Assembly: GCA_020353535.1 (NCBI GenBank)
Contig: CP070696.1
Coordinates: forward strand, 1,894,494 to 1,955,561
Source of the DNA: Spirochaetaceae bacterium
GTDB lineage: Bacteria > Spirochaetota > Spirochaetia > SZUA-6 > DRHE01
DNA length: 61,068 nt
Direction of reading: 5' to 3'
In this document: positions 1 through 8,814 of the stretch, one piece after another
Layout of the letters: every line of letters starts with the position of its first letter
Position numbering within the stretch: the stretch's first letter is position 1
Program-made: the position numbers and the translations under genes
The notes under the pieces: generated by a model
Told to the model about the DNA's origin: nothing
Seen by the model: the letters and a program-made list of their open reading frames with translations, nothing else
The model's database searches: none

Positions 1-85
1 TTCCTGATGACTTCAGCGTTAAAATCTCTTGCAGCTTAGCAAAATATATGGGTATGGTGGCTGTGAGTCAAAGTGGTCAGTCGAT

Positions 86-1210
86 CTAAATTTCGATATC
101 AACCTCCGTTCCGGCCCGGCGGGCTGATGCTTCAAAGGCTTCGCATATAAGTTCTATACGGAGTCCGTCCCCGAAATCCGCACCCTCCGGCTTGACCGAT
201 TGGTCCTTTGCGATTCTTTCAACCAGGTGGCGGAGTTCGAGCAAATACGAGATGTCAATTCCAACAGGATGCTCAACCGGAGGCCAGTTTACAAGATCTG
301 AATGATCACGACTGCTCACGTAGATACGGCGAAAGCCGCTCACTCGGTTTATTCGATCACGATTCAGATACAGGTGTAACTCATTTATCCGCTCCAGTGA
401 CCACATCAGCGCTCCTTCTAGACCGTAAAGCTCGAAAGCCAACCAGTTTTTCCTCCCGGTACAGCAGGAGGAGGCTTCGAATGAAAAGAAAGAGCCGTCA
501 GCGTAGTACAGCGTACCCAATGCGGCATCCGGTGCCGTTATTTGTCGATTTTCTCCGGTGTCGGTGAAAATGCGAGTAGAACCGGAGACCGCTGCAGGTT
601 CCCCTAGCAGATAACGAGCCAGCTCGATAGCGTGGGAACCAAGGTCTCCCAAGACACCTCTGCCGGAAAGTGCCTTGTCCCGTCTCCATCCCAAATCGGC
701 GCCCGGATCGATAAACGCTTCATCTATGTAACGAAAACAGCCCTGATGAATGCTTCCGATCTGCCCGGATTTTACAATAGTTCGTGCCAGGATAATCGCT
801 GGCACGAAGCGGTAGTTGTATCCAACCATGGTCGTACGGTTGCTACGGCCGGCGGCTTGGCTCATACGCCGGGCTTCGGCCAACGTCCCGGCCAACGGCT
901 TCTCGCAGAATACGTGTTTATCCGCATCCAGTGCGGCAATACAAGGCTCGGTGTGCAGGAAGTTTGGGGCCCCGTTGATTAACAGATCAATTTCCGGATC
1001 TTCTGCAAGTTCCTGCCAGTGGACCGTGTAATCGTGAAATCCGTATGCACGGGCCACGGTTTTTAACAAACCAAGATTTCTTCCGCATAGGGTTTTTAAA
1101 CGAACGCTGCAGTTTAATTCGGGATATAACCTGGGAATATCAATCAACGTTTTTGCCAAAACCCGAGCGATATGGTAGCCGATCACACCGACAGAGATTT
1201 CGCAGGCCAA
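86..1210 (-). CDS. Gfo/Idh/MocA-family oxidoreductase with a degenerate nucleotide-binding motif
   Basis: Last gene of a four-gene minus-strand operon, 374 residues. The family oxidises or reduces sugar hydroxyls with NAD(P). The EKPLAG motif (the catalytic-lysine motif of Gfo/Idh enzymes, near residue 105) and the C-terminal substrate domain (LGSHAIEL, GYNYRF) are clear. The N-terminal Rossmann fingerprint, normally GxGxxG, reads GVIGYHIARV, so the second and third glycines are gone. The start is a TTG, one base after the stop of the preceding isomerase gene, which suggests translational coupling. It may bind cofactor weakly or have another role; the sequence cannot decide. Assignment to the family is secure, the substrate unknown. 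Confidence 0.85.
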   Translation of the reverse strand: MACEISVGVIGYHIARVLAKTLIDIPRLYPELNCSVRLKTLCGRNLGLLKTVARAYGFHDYTVHWQELAEDPEIDLLINGAPNFLHTEPCIAALDADKHVFCEKPLAGTLAEARRMSQAAGRSNRTTMVGYNYRFVPAIILARTIVKSGQIGSIHQGCFRYIDEAFIDPGADLGWRRDKALSGRGVLGDLGSHAIELARYLLGEPAAVSGSTRIFTDTGENRQITAPDAALGTLYYADGSFFSFEASSCCTGRKNWLAFELYGLEGALMWSLERINELHLYLNRDRINRVSGFRRIYVSSRDHSDLVNWPPVEHPVGIDISYLLELRHLVERIAKDQSVKPEGADFGDGLRIELICEAFEASARRAGTEVDIEI

Positions 1211-1211
1211 G

Positions 1212-2018
1212 TTAGTCGTCCTCAGATCTATGAATCCAGCCCGATTGTTTAAGGAGCTTTTCCGTCCGCAGGTAGGCTTGCCGGGCTACGCTCTCCGGCT
1301 CCTCTTTCGCATACTTCGGATGAAAGACCTCGACAGACATCAGTCCGTGATAACCCGTTCGCCTCAGCGCCTCCATTGTGGTCACCAGATCCAGGACTCC
1401 CTCACCGGGAAGAACCCGGTCTTCATCGACGATTTGCGAGACGCTCCTTCCCCGGGTGAGGGCGTCAGATATGTGAACCACACCGATCATCTCTTTCGGT
1501 ATCTTGGCGATATTCTCAGGTTCTGCACCAGACGCGATGAAGTGAAAGGTGTCGACAACCAGCTTAATGCCCGTTGCCTCCACTAGTTGAAGGGATTGTT
1601 CCACAGTATGAAAAGGGCGGTCTCTGAAGCACAACATTTCAAAGTAGAGTGACAGGCCACGGGCACCGGCATTTTCGCGTAAACCGCGCAGCTCCTCTAC
1701 CGCTTCATCGAAGGAAACGCTTCCGGATCCGGGGATGAGGGTTAAAGCGGTTATGTCCAATTCCACAGCCAGATCGAGCGTGCTGTTGTACCTGGGCTCC
1801 GGAGCGAACACCTGAAGCTCGTTCAAGGGACCCCAAGAAAGATTCAAGGATTCTCGAAGAGCATTATCCCCATTCAACCGTTCCCGCGAGTAGCCGGACA
1901 GCCTGGCGGCCTCCGGCTCGTAGGCAGAGAATCCGGCCGATGAGGCTGCCTTCAACCCCCTTCTCAGATCCGCCTGAGGAATCACCGCCGCGTGGAGTCC
2001 GACCGGTACAGTTTTCAT
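1212..2018 (-). CDS. Sugar phosphate isomerase/epimerase-like TIM-barrel protein
   Basis: Xylose-isomerase-like TIM barrel (AP endonuclease 2 family), 268 residues from the ATG at 2018. That start is preferred because GAGG lies six bases upstream; an in-frame ATG at 2051 has no clear ribosome site. Metal-site segments expected of the fold are visible: YFEML, VVDTFHF, VVHISDA and SVEVFHP. Family members isomerise or epimerise sugars, and several related proteins act on 3-keto sugars made by Gfo/Idh partners. Here it lies between two Gfo/Idh genes, which suits such a paired role. The exact substrate cannot be named. Confidence 0.83.
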   Translation of the reverse strand: MKTVPVGLHAAVIPQADLRRGLKAASSAGFSAYEPEAARLSGYSRERLNGDNALRESLNLSWGPLNELQVFAPEPRYNSTLDLAVELDITALTLIPGSGSVSFDEAVEELRGLRENAGARGLSLYFEMLCFRDRPFHTVEQSLQLVEATGIKLVVDTFHFIASGAEPENIAKIPKEMIGVVHISDALTRGRSVSQIVDEDRVLPGEGVLDLVTTMEALRRTGYHGLMSVEVFHPKYAKEEPESVARQAYLRTEKLLKQSGWIHRSEDD

Positions 2019-2084
2019 TGTCTGCCTCGTTAACCTGCTCTTATTGTTCATACCGTGCTTTGAGATCCATTTTGTTGCTTTCGT

Positions 2085-3071
2085 TTACTCGAGACGAATG
2101 GTTCGTCCCGTCTTGACGCTCTGGTAGCAGGCTTCGATCAGCTGAATGATTTTGAAACCCTCCACAACGGAAAACGCGCTCGGTAGTTCACCCCGCACCG
2201 CACGGATGAAGGCATCGTTCTCCTGAATATAGCCCCACCGCTGCTTGCGGGGCAGCTGGTGGAAGGATAGGATTTCTACCGGCTGTCCCAGTCCGGGAGA
2301 ATGACTCACGCTATCCGTTCCCTCGCAGACGAGGATCGCGTGATCGCCTATGATCTCAACTCGCTCGGTGGGGGTATGCCAGGAGGCGTGCCCGGAGGAT
2401 GTAAGAGTTGCCATGCCGCCGTTGCGAAATCCGATGAGGATCGCCCAGTCCACTAGATCAGGGTAGAGGTTATCCTTTGCCAGTGCCGTTACTTCAATGG
2501 CATCCCCCATCAACCATAATGCCGTGTCGAGAAGGTGAATCGTGGTCTCGTAGAGAAATCCCCCTGTCTTGGTGCGGTCCGAGAGCCATGGTGGGTCCTT
2601 CAGATCCCCGTCGTTCATCTTGATAGTCGCCAGATAGGGGGTAAAACCCTGGTCAATCCGATCTTTTAAAAATCGATAGGCCGGAGCGAAACGTCGATTG
2701 TGGCCGCCCTGATATACCGATTGAGATGCACTTGCCGCTTCGACAATCTGTTTTGCCTCTTGAAGAGATGTGGCAAAGGGTTTTTCGCAGAATACGTGGA
2801 TATTGTTCCTGAGCGCTTCGAGTGTCGGTTTCGTGTGCGTGGTATTCGGGGTTGTTATGTACAGGATCTCAATTCCCCGTTCCATCATGGATTCCAGGTT
2901 CCGGAAAGGTTGCACGTGGAAGCGACCGGCAAAACGATCTCTGGCCTCCTGCTGGATGTCGGTTACAGCCACAAGCTCAACACGGGGATCCTCGGACAAA
3001 ATCTCGGCATGAAGAGTTCCCATGGTTCCCGCTCCCAGGATTCCTACACCTAACGTCATATTCTTCTGCAT
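2085..3071 (-). CDS. Gfo/Idh/MocA-family NAD(P)-dependent sugar dehydrogenase
   Basis: Full-length family member of 328 residues with an intact N-terminal Rossmann motif (GILGAGTMGTLH, about residues 10-21) and the catalytic EKPFA segment near residue 94. The C-terminal alpha/beta domain has the usual GGFLYETTIHLLD stretch, where the histidine is part of the active site. It follows the DegT aminotransferase gene by 46 bases and precedes the TIM-barrel gene by 66 bases, so it is probably in the same transcript. It probably oxidises a ring hydroxyl of a sugar or inositol to a ketone, or does the reverse. In contrast to the operon's other Gfo/Idh gene, all cofactor residues look normal. Confidence 0.88.
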   Translation of the reverse strand: MQKNMTLGVGILGAGTMGTLHAEILSEDPRVELVAVTDIQQEARDRFAGRFHVQPFRNLESMMERGIEILYITTPNTTHTKPTLEALRNNIHVFCEKPFATSLQEAKQIVEAASASQSVYQGGHNRRFAPAYRFLKDRIDQGFTPYLATIKMNDGDLKDPPWLSDRTKTGGFLYETTIHLLDTALWLMGDAIEVTALAKDNLYPDLVDWAILIGFRNGGMATLTSSGHASWHTPTERVEIIGDHAILVCEGTDSVSHSPGLGQPVEILSFHQLPRKQRWGYIQENDAFIRAVRGELPSAFSVVEGFKIIQLIEACYQSVKTGRTIRLE

Positions 3072-3117
3072 CTGTACCCCGCTCCCACATCCGCCGGCGG
3101 ATTCAGCCGGCCGGTTG

Positions 3118-4317
3118 CTATATCGATCCCCTGACGGTCTTTATGAACGTATCGGCTTTCCTGTCGATTTCCGAATCCGTTGCAAGCACATTTATTCCAA
3201 AACCCGCCCCCAATCCGGGGTCGACAACTCCAACACTGAGGTTGATTGCTCTGTTCAAGATGTCATCCGTCTTGGGCAGCATGTGTTTGTTGTATCGCCG
3301 CAACCCTTGACTGTCCGTGATCGCCAGGATGTTTTCCATATTGTTGTATACGTGCCAGCCGCTTTCGGATACTCGCATTACACCGAGCTTCCGGGCCACG
3401 GCCGCGCACACTTTTTCATCCTCAAAAAGCACCGTGAGCAGAGTTGCACATTCTTCAGGATCGTTGATCTTTCGGAAATACAAACCCGGCAGTCTGGCTT
3501 CCTCCACGGCTTGTTTGAACCTTTTCTTTTTATTGCGGAGCATTGTTACTATCGAATCCAGTTTTTTCAGCTGGCCGAGGGCAAACGCCCCAGTAAGCTC
3601 ATTCATCCTCAAATTGATGCCGACGAGGCTACGCTTTCCGATTTCCACTCCCATGCGCAGCGGTACGTGACCCTGGTCGTGGAATCCAAAGGCCCGTTCA
3701 TAGCGGTGTTTATCGTTTGTGGTTACCATTCCCCCATCTCCCGAAGTGATGGTTTTGTTGATGTTCAGGGAAAAGGCTCCGATATGGCCGATCGAACCGA
3801 GATACCGGCCTTTGTAGCGAGCACCGAGGGATTGGCAGCAGTCTTCGAGCGTGAGAATTCGGTGTTTTTTAGCGACCGTCATGATCGCATCCATGTCTGA
3901 TGGGTTTCCCAACATGTGGACGGGCATGACCACCCTGGTTCGTTCCGTTATTTTGTCAGTCAAATCCTGCACATCCATGGTGAGGGATTCGTCGATTTCC
4001 GTCAGCACCGGAATCCCGCCGACTGCCAAAATGGCGGAAATCGAAGCTACGTAGGTATATCCCGGTACAAGCACCTCTGTGCCCGGTCCGACTCCAAGGC
4101 CAACCAAGGCGGCCATGATGGCGCCGGTGCCGCCGTTTACCGCAACCGCGTAGTGCACTCCGATTTTCCTGGCAAACTCCCGTTCAAGGGTCACCACCTT
4201 CTGTTTGAAGCGGGGATCGTCCGCGGTTCCATACCGGGACAGATAGCCTGTCTCCATGACCTCGGCTACTTCTCGTCGTTCTTCTTCCCCCACCAAGAAA
4301 GCCCCAGGACCCGGCAT
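3118..4317 (-). CDS. DegT/DnrJ/EryC1/StrS-family PLP aminotransferase
   Basis: First gene of the minus-strand operon, 399 residues. The family transfers an amino group between glutamate or glutamine and a keto-sugar. The PLP-binding lysine is K188 in FSLNINKTITSGDGG, followed by the family's G-D/E-G-G motif; the PLP-ring-contacting EDCCQS is at 158-163. Neighbouring Gfo/Idh dehydrogenases could supply the ketone, as in 3-amino-sugar synthesis, or remove it if the operon is catabolic. A good promoter and a palindrome over the predicted transcription start lie just upstream, next to a divergent LacI regulator gene. Confidence 0.9.
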   Translation of the reverse strand: MPGPGAFLVGEEERREVAEVMETGYLSRYGTADDPRFKQKVVTLEREFARKIGVHYAVAVNGGTGAIMAALVGLGVGPGTEVLVPGYTYVASISAILAVGGIPVLTEIDESLTMDVQDLTDKITERTRVVMPVHMLGNPSDMDAIMTVAKKHRILTLEDCCQSLGARYKGRYLGSIGHIGAFSLNINKTITSGDGGMVTTNDKHRYERAFGFHDQGHVPLRMGVEIGKRSLVGINLRMNELTGAFALGQLKKLDSIVTMLRNKKKRFKQAVEEARLPGLYFRKINDPEECATLLTVLFEDEKVCAAVARKLGVMRVSESGWHVYNNMENILAITDSQGLRRYNKHMLPKTDDILNRAINLSVGVVDPGLGAGFGINVLATDSEIDRKADTFIKTVRGSI

Positions 4318-4340
4318 AATAGTTCTCCAGAATTACGTAC

Positions 4341-4363
4341 TTTACATAATATGTTTATGTAAA
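4341..4363. promoter_or_regulatory. Palindromic operator, probable LacI-family site
   Basis: A perfect 9-bp inverted repeat: TTTACATAA at 4341-4349 and TTATGTAAA at 4355-4363, separated by five bases. It covers the predicted transcription start of the DegT operon, where a bound repressor would block initiation. The adjacent divergent LacI-family gene is the obvious candidate ligand-responsive regulator. The repeat is seen directly; the regulator match is inference. Confidence 0.7.
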
Positions 4364-4365
4364 TT

Positions 4366-4396
4366 ATTATAATGAATATATGTAATTTTATGTCAA
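4366..4396 (-). promoter_or_regulatory. Sigma-70-like promoter of the DegT operon
   Basis: On the minus strand, a perfect -35 box TTGACA (4391-4396) and a perfect -10 box TATAAT (4366-4371) are separated by 19 bases. The spacing is two bases longer than ideal, so activity may be modest, or a shifted TTATAA could be used with 18. The predicted start near 4359 falls inside the palindromic operator. Confidence 0.6.
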
Positions 4397-4409
4397 GTAC
4401 AGATCGAGA

Positions 4410-4439
4410 TTGACAATGCCGTTGCATTTTTTTTACTAT
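4410..4439 (+). promoter_or_regulatory. Promoter of the LacI-family regulator gene
   Basis: TTGACA at 4410-4415 and TACTAT at 4434-4439 with an 18-base spacer. Transcription would start near 4446, which rules out the ATG at 4438 and supports translation from the ATG at 4465, preceded by GAGAAGG. Confidence 0.5.
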
Positions 4440-4464
4440 GCGGGAAAGAGAAGGTAGTGGAATA

Positions 4465-5469
4465 ATGGCTGTTACAATGAACGAGATTGCCAGGAAACTG
4501 AATATTAGCATCGCGACGGTATCCAGAGCCTTGTCCGGCAAAGCGGATACCGTTTCCGAAGAGACGCGCAAAGCCATATTCGAAGCGGTTGAAAAGTTTG
4601 GCTATAAAAAAAGAAGGAGTATCGGCAAGAGTGTGGCATTTGTTATCGATAAAGATTCTTTCAATCTCTCCAGCCAATTCTATGCCCCCATTATCTCGGG
4701 GATTGAAGAGGAGTTGATACGAAATAAATACTATTTTCATTTTAATTCGATCGAACGGGAGAGGTTCGATCTGGCCAATATTAATTTGAATTTCAACGAT
4801 CTGGCAGGGGTGATCACCGTTGGTGTATATCACGATGATTTCGTCTTGAAATTGAAGCATACAGAAATCCCCATCGTTCTTCTCGATTACTATATTCCAA
4901 CCGAAGATATCCCCGCCGTGCTGATAGACAACGCTGACGGGATACTTAAGGCCTGCAAATACTTGTCGTCCCTGGGGCATCGACGCGTTGCTTTTTTGTC
5001 CGGTGACAGTATCGAAACATCTGCTCAGGAACGGTTATACGGCTATCAGCGAGCCCGTGAATTGTACGGTTTTGAAGAGGATCCCGGACTAGTCGTAAAG
5101 AATTGTAAGAGCCGTATTGATGAAGGCTTCAACGGGATGGGCACGATCTTAAACCGCAGAAGGTTGCCTACGGCAGTACTTGCATACAACGATCTAATCG
5201 CAGTGGGAGCCATGGACGCGATCAAACAACAGGGAATATCCATTCCCCAGGATATCAGCGTTATTGGATTCGATGATATCGGTTTTGCTTCTGAGGTCAA
5301 TCCACCCCTGACAACCGTTCATGTACCCAAGAGAACCATGGGAATTTTGGCGGTGAGGCGGTTGTTGCAGCTCGTTGGTGGGGAGGAGGGACACGTTCAA
5401 AAAACGATTGTTCCCACAAATCTGGTTGTTCGTGGCTCTACAGCTGCACCGGGTACTGCGAACGGATAG
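4465..5469 (+). CDS. LacI-family transcriptional repressor
   Basis: 334 residues. The N-terminal LacI helix-turn-helix (NEIARKLNISIATVSRALSG, about residues 6-25) is followed by a hinge and a periplasmic-binding-protein-like sugar sensor (VAFVIDKDSF, RRVAFLSGD, AVLAYNDLIAVGAM, VIGFDDIGFAS, LTTVHVP), so the protein is complete. The start at 4465 is chosen because the predicted promoter -10 box overlaps the earlier ATG at 4438. It diverges from the DegT/Gfo/Idh operon, and a perfect palindrome lies between them. It most likely represses that operon and perhaps the ABC clusters beyond the HAD gene. Effector unknown. Confidence 0.92.
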   Translation: MAVTMNEIARKLNISIATVSRALSGKADTVSEETRKAIFEAVEKFGYKKRRSIGKSVAFVIDKDSFNLSSQFYAPIISGIEEELIRNKYYFHFNSIERERFDLANINLNFNDLAGVITVGVYHDDFVLKLKHTEIPIVLLDYYIPTEDIPAVLIDNADGILKACKYLSSLGHRRVAFLSGDSIETSAQERLYGYQRARELYGFEEDPGLVVKNCKSRIDEGFNGMGTILNRRRLPTAVLAYNDLIAVGAMDAIKQQGISIPQDISVIGFDDIGFASEVNPPLTTVHVPKRTMGILAVRRLLQLVGGEEGHVQKTIVPTNLVVRGSTAAPGTANG

Positions 5470-5488
5470 GTTCTTTATCAAACAAACT

Positions 5489-6121
5489 ATGAGTTCCACA
5501 AAAGCCGTTGTTTTTGATTTCGGACAGGTGCTCAGCTACCCAGAAAAACAATCCAGGATTGAAAAGATGGCCACACTCTGTGGTCTTTCTCTTGAGGCTT
5601 TAGGAGCGGCTTACAGGAAATATCGCCCGCCGTATGATAGGGGCAAGATGAATGGGAAGGACTATTGGAGGCTTGTTACCTCTGAGGCTTCCGAGCGACT
5701 CACGGCGAAGGACATCGAATCACTGATTGACCTTGACACCACCAATAGCATCGAGTTAAATCCTACGATGCTGCGCTGGGCGAACCTACTTGTGGAGTAC
5801 AAGTACAGAACTGCCATTATCTCCAATATGACACCGGACGATATGTCGAGGATGCGACACGAAGGTATCCTGAACCGCCTTGGAACTTTTGAAGTAAAGA
5901 TATTTTCTTCTTTCGTCGGCCTCGTAAAACCTGAGAATGCCATCTACCAACAGTGCCTGACCTGCCTTGGGCTCGCGCCGAAAGAAGTTCTGTTCCTTGA
6001 TGACAAAGTTGAGAACATCGAGGCAGCCCGTGGTTTGGGGATGAAGACTTTTCTTTTTCATTCGGTCGACCCAGATCTGGATACCCTCTCGAGGAATTTC
6101 AATCTACCGTGCTGCTGTTAG
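5489..6121 (+). CDS. HAD-superfamily phosphatase, YihX-like
   Basis: 210 residues, starting at the ATG at 5489, 19 bases after the LacI-type gene and probably co-transcribed with it. HAD motifs are in order: motif I VFDFGQVL (D10 nucleophile), motif II IISNMT, motif III lysine in GLVKPENAIY, motif IV LFLDDKVENIEAA. The usual second aspartate of motif I is glycine, as in the sugar-phosphate phosphatase YihX (DLGNV), so this change does not by itself mean loss of activity. It may dephosphorylate a sugar phosphate made by the neighbouring genes. That role is inference from the neighbourhood. Confidence 0.85.
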   Translation: MSSTKAVVFDFGQVLSYPEKQSRIEKMATLCGLSLEALGAAYRKYRPPYDRGKMNGKDYWRLVTSEASERLTAKDIESLIDLDTTNSIELNPTMLRWANLLVEYKYRTAIISNMTPDDMSRMRHEGILNRLGTFEVKIFSSFVGLVKPENAIYQQCLTCLGLAPKEVLFLDDKVENIEAARGLGMKTFLFHSVDPDLDTLSRNFNLPCCC

Positions 6122-6158
6122 GGTGGTTGATACATCCGGGTTGTCCTGAGTGTTTGAG

Positions 6159-7031
6159 CTAATATATTCTTAATCCGTCAAAGGCAGCGGTGACGGTGAA
6201 ATCACTGTGATCGAATTGATCCTGGATCTCATGATGGTACAGGTTTTGATGGGGATTGAAGTGCGTCGCATAAACTTCCGTATGTTCGTTAATAAAGCCG
6301 AGCTCGGTCATGCGTTCCAGCGTTTTCAAGAAACTGTTCAGTGTGTGATGACCGAAAGCGTGGTTCTCCCCATCGTTTTTCCCAACAAAGGTGCAGTCCA
6401 TGATAAGAATATCGGTGTGGCGAGAACGTAAAAAATCCCAGCTCTCATCGAGATAGTACCCTGTGTCAATCGCGTACAACAGACGTCTGCCGTCGGGAAG
6501 AATTATCAGATAGTTGCAGGAAAACTGGTCCATGCCCTCCGCCAGGTGGCTTCCTTTTATAGTTTCTACGATCAGTCCACCGATCTCATATTCTTGGTAA
6601 TACTCTAGACCGTGGACCGGATATTTCTTTTTGAACGCATCAAGGTCGTCCTCCTCTTCAATTTGGGCGGCGAAGGTGTGGAAGACGCTCTCCAGGTACA
6701 ATTTTGCAGGATTGCTCATATAGATGTGCAAGGGCTTTCCGTTGTCTACTATGGCTTGCGACTTACTTACGAGTTCCTCAAACTGGAAATGATCACTATG
6801 GGTGTGTGTTATCAGGATATGTTCCATATCGAACAAATCCAATCTTTCTCGGTTGAGTTGCCAGGGTGTATCCGGACTGAAATCGATCTGATGACTATCG
6901 CCGATGCGCAGGGAGCTGCGGGTTCGCTGATCCCTCCCGCCAATGCTTCGTACCCGATTACAAAACTCGCAACGGCAATATATGGCGGGAATTCCCTCAG
7001 CAGCAGCAGTGCCAAGAAACAGTATCTCCAT
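6159..7031 (-). CDS. PhnP-like metallo-beta-lactamase-fold hydrolase
   Basis: 290 residues. The zinc motif HTHSDH is at 76-81, with the later metal ligands in LYAIDTGYYLD, ILIMDCTF and ATHFNPH. Near the N terminus, FLGTAAAEGIP is followed by three clustered cysteines (C19, C21, C24), the arrangement seen in PhnP, a phosphoribosyl cyclic phosphodiesterase with an extra structural zinc. The gene is the last of an ABC-importer operon, 17 bases after the second permease. No phosphonate genes are nearby, so it may instead open a cyclic phosphate or lactone of the imported sugar. Specific substrate unknown. Confidence 0.82.
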   Translation of the reverse strand: MEILFLGTAAAEGIPAIYCRCEFCNRVRSIGGRDQRTRSSLRIGDSHQIDFSPDTPWQLNRERLDLFDMEHILITHTHSDHFQFEELVSKSQAIVDNGKPLHIYMSNPAKLYLESVFHTFAAQIEEEDDLDAFKKKYPVHGLEYYQEYEIGGLIVETIKGSHLAEGMDQFSCNYLIILPDGRRLLYAIDTGYYLDESWDFLRSRHTDILIMDCTFVGKNDGENHAFGHHTLNSFLKTLERMTELGFINEHTEVYATHFNPHQNLYHHEIQDQFDHSDFTVTAAFDGLRIY

Positions 7032-7048
7032 ATTCTGGTTGATCGGTT

Positions 7049-7909
7049 TCAGTCTTTTACGGCTCCACGGGTCAGACCGCTGACAAAATAACGTTGGAAG
7101 AAAGCAAATGCGATTATAATCGGGATGATCGAAATGAAGGAAGCCGCCGAAATTAGATGCCAGTCAATCTTGGAGTGATCACCGACAAATTTGTGGATAG
7201 CCACAGTGTAGGGCCTCATCGATTCGCTCGTGGTTAATATGAGGGCTGCAGTAAATTCGTTCCAGGCGTAGCGGAACGATAAAACCGCTACCGCAGCCAG
7301 ACCTGGTGCCGAAAGAGGTGCTATGATCCGACGTACAGCCTTTCCTCTTGTACAGCCGTCGATCATGGCCGAGTCCTCCAGGTCTTTCGGTATACTCCAT
7401 ATGTATCCTCGCATCAGCCAGGTGGCAAAGGGAGCCTGACTCGCGGCATGCAGCAAAATCAGACCGATGTAGGTGTCGTATAGCCGGTATAGGATGAACA
7501 TCCGAAACAGTGGGATCACTCTTGCCATTAAGGGCAGCATATTGATAAACAGTAACGAAAGGAGCAGAATCTCGCGTCCCCGAAATCGGTAGCGGGCAAA
7601 GCCAAATCCGGCAAAGAAACTGATCGCGGCGGTGATCAAGGATGTGCCCAAAGCTATAATCAAACTGTTCAAATATGGCCGGAAACCCAATGCCCGGTGC
7701 TGCTCCGGATCGAAGAATACGAGGTATATATTTCTCAAGCTAAAAGATCTCGGAAAAAGTGTTGGCGGAAAGCCTTTCGCTTCTTCAGGATTTTTGAATG
7801 TCGTGGAGAAAACCCAGTACAGTGGCATGATCGTGAACAAAGCCCAGATCACGAGGATACAGTACACCCCGATTTTAGCCGGGATCGACCCTTTTCTTCC
7901 GACCCTCAT
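7049..7909 (-). CDS. Carbohydrate ABC transporter permease, MalG-type
   Basis: 286 residues with six predicted membrane helices, ending close to the RYFVSGLTRGAVKD tail typical of MalG-like permeases. The EAA loop that docks to the ATPase reads EDSAMIDGCTRG (178-189). It overlaps the first permease gene by four bases (ATGA-type coupling). With the binding protein upstream it forms an inner-membrane sugar importer. No ATPase gene is in the cluster, so it probably uses a shared MsiK/UgpC-like subunit encoded elsewhere. Confidence 0.92.
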   Translation of the reverse strand: MRVGRKGSIPAKIGVYCILVIWALFTIMPLYWVFSTTFKNPEEAKGFPPTLFPRSFSLRNIYLVFFDPEQHRALGFRPYLNSLIIALGTSLITAAISFFAGFGFARYRFRGREILLLSLLFINMLPLMARVIPLFRMFILYRLYDTYIGLILLHAASQAPFATWLMRGYIWSIPKDLEDSAMIDGCTRGKAVRRIIAPLSAPGLAAVAVLSFRYAWNEFTAALILTTSESMRPYTVAIHKFVGDHSKIDWHLISAASFISIIPIIIAFAFFQRYFVSGLTRGAVKD

Positions 7910-8793
7910 AGCACGTCCCTCGTAGGCTTAAAGAACTTGATGTAGATCACAGCAAAGACCAGGCTGATAAGCAATAGCACAACACCTATTCCAGAACCTT
8001 TACCGACTTCTCCGAACCTGAAGGCCTGGTGATACATATAAAGAGCAATCGTTTCGGTTTTATGTAGAGGGCCACCGCCGGTAATTGCCAGGATCGTTTC
8101 GAAAACCTGAAACGTATCCGTGGTGTCCAGAATAATGTCCAGGAGTAAGAATTCCTTGACTAACGGTATTTTAATACGACTCAGGATCTGGAGGGCATTG
8201 GCCCCATCAACCACGGCAGCATCGTAAAGCTCCGTGTTTACGCTCTGCAAGCCCGCTGTTTGGATAATCAAACTGTATGGAACCCCTCGCCAGATGTTGA
8301 CAACGATGATCACCGGTAATGCCAGCTGCGGATCAGCAGCCCAGGCTTGAGTTGGCAGGTGCAGCAACCGCATCAGATGGTTCAGAATTCCCGATCGGGG
8401 CTCGAACAAGAAACGGAACGTATAGCCGATGATGATACTGGCTGCCACCCAGGAGATCATAAAAAGATTGCGCCAGGTATTTTTACCCCTGACCCAAGAT
8501 ATATTCAGCAGGTTGGCCAGTGTAAACCCTAATACCACATGAAAAATCACCGAAACGAAGACAAAGGTAAAAGTGAGCCATAATATTCTTCCGAGCGGTG
8601 GATTGGTGGTTTTGAACAGAACGAGGTAATTCTGAATTCCTATAAACTTGGCCTCTCTCAGGTTGGAGAGGGCAATTTCATGAACGCTCATCCACAGAAC
8701 ATTGAGCGTAGGATATACGGAGAATACTGCAACCAACACTATAAGCGGGAGAATGTACAAATAACCAGTGGCGGGTTTTCTGCCTATCCTCAT
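7906..8793 (-). CDS. Carbohydrate ABC transporter permease, MalF-type
   Basis: 295 residues. The first membrane helix is near residues 10-33 (YLYILPLIVLVAVFSVYPTL). The EAA loop (ELYDAAVVDGANALQ, 188-202) is complete. It is separated from the upstream binding-protein gene by 77 bases that contain a strong GC-rich hairpin, and overlaps the MalG-type gene by four bases. It would form the transmembrane heterodimer with that partner. The imported sugar is unknown, but the downstream PhnP-like hydrolase and neighbouring Gfo/Idh genes suggest a modified sugar. Confidence 0.92.
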   Translation of the reverse strand: MRIGRKPATGYLYILPLIVLVAVFSVYPTLNVLWMSVHEIALSNLREAKFIGIQNYLVLFKTTNPPLGRILWLTFTFVFVSVIFHVVLGFTLANLLNISWVRGKNTWRNLFMISWVAASIIIGYTFRFLFEPRSGILNHLMRLLHLPTQAWAADPQLALPVIIVVNIWRGVPYSLIIQTAGLQSVNTELYDAAVVDGANALQILSRIKIPLVKEFLLLDIILDTTDTFQVFETILAITGGGPLHKTETIALYMYHQAFRFGEVGKGSGIGVVLLLISLVFAVIYIKFFKPTRDVL

Positions 8794-8814
8794 GATGCCT
8801 ATCTCGGATAGTCA

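Noticed and set aside
4393..4980. 195-codon minus-strand open frame
   Set aside because: Lies antisense to the LacI-family gene, and its translation shows no domain; it is a shadow.
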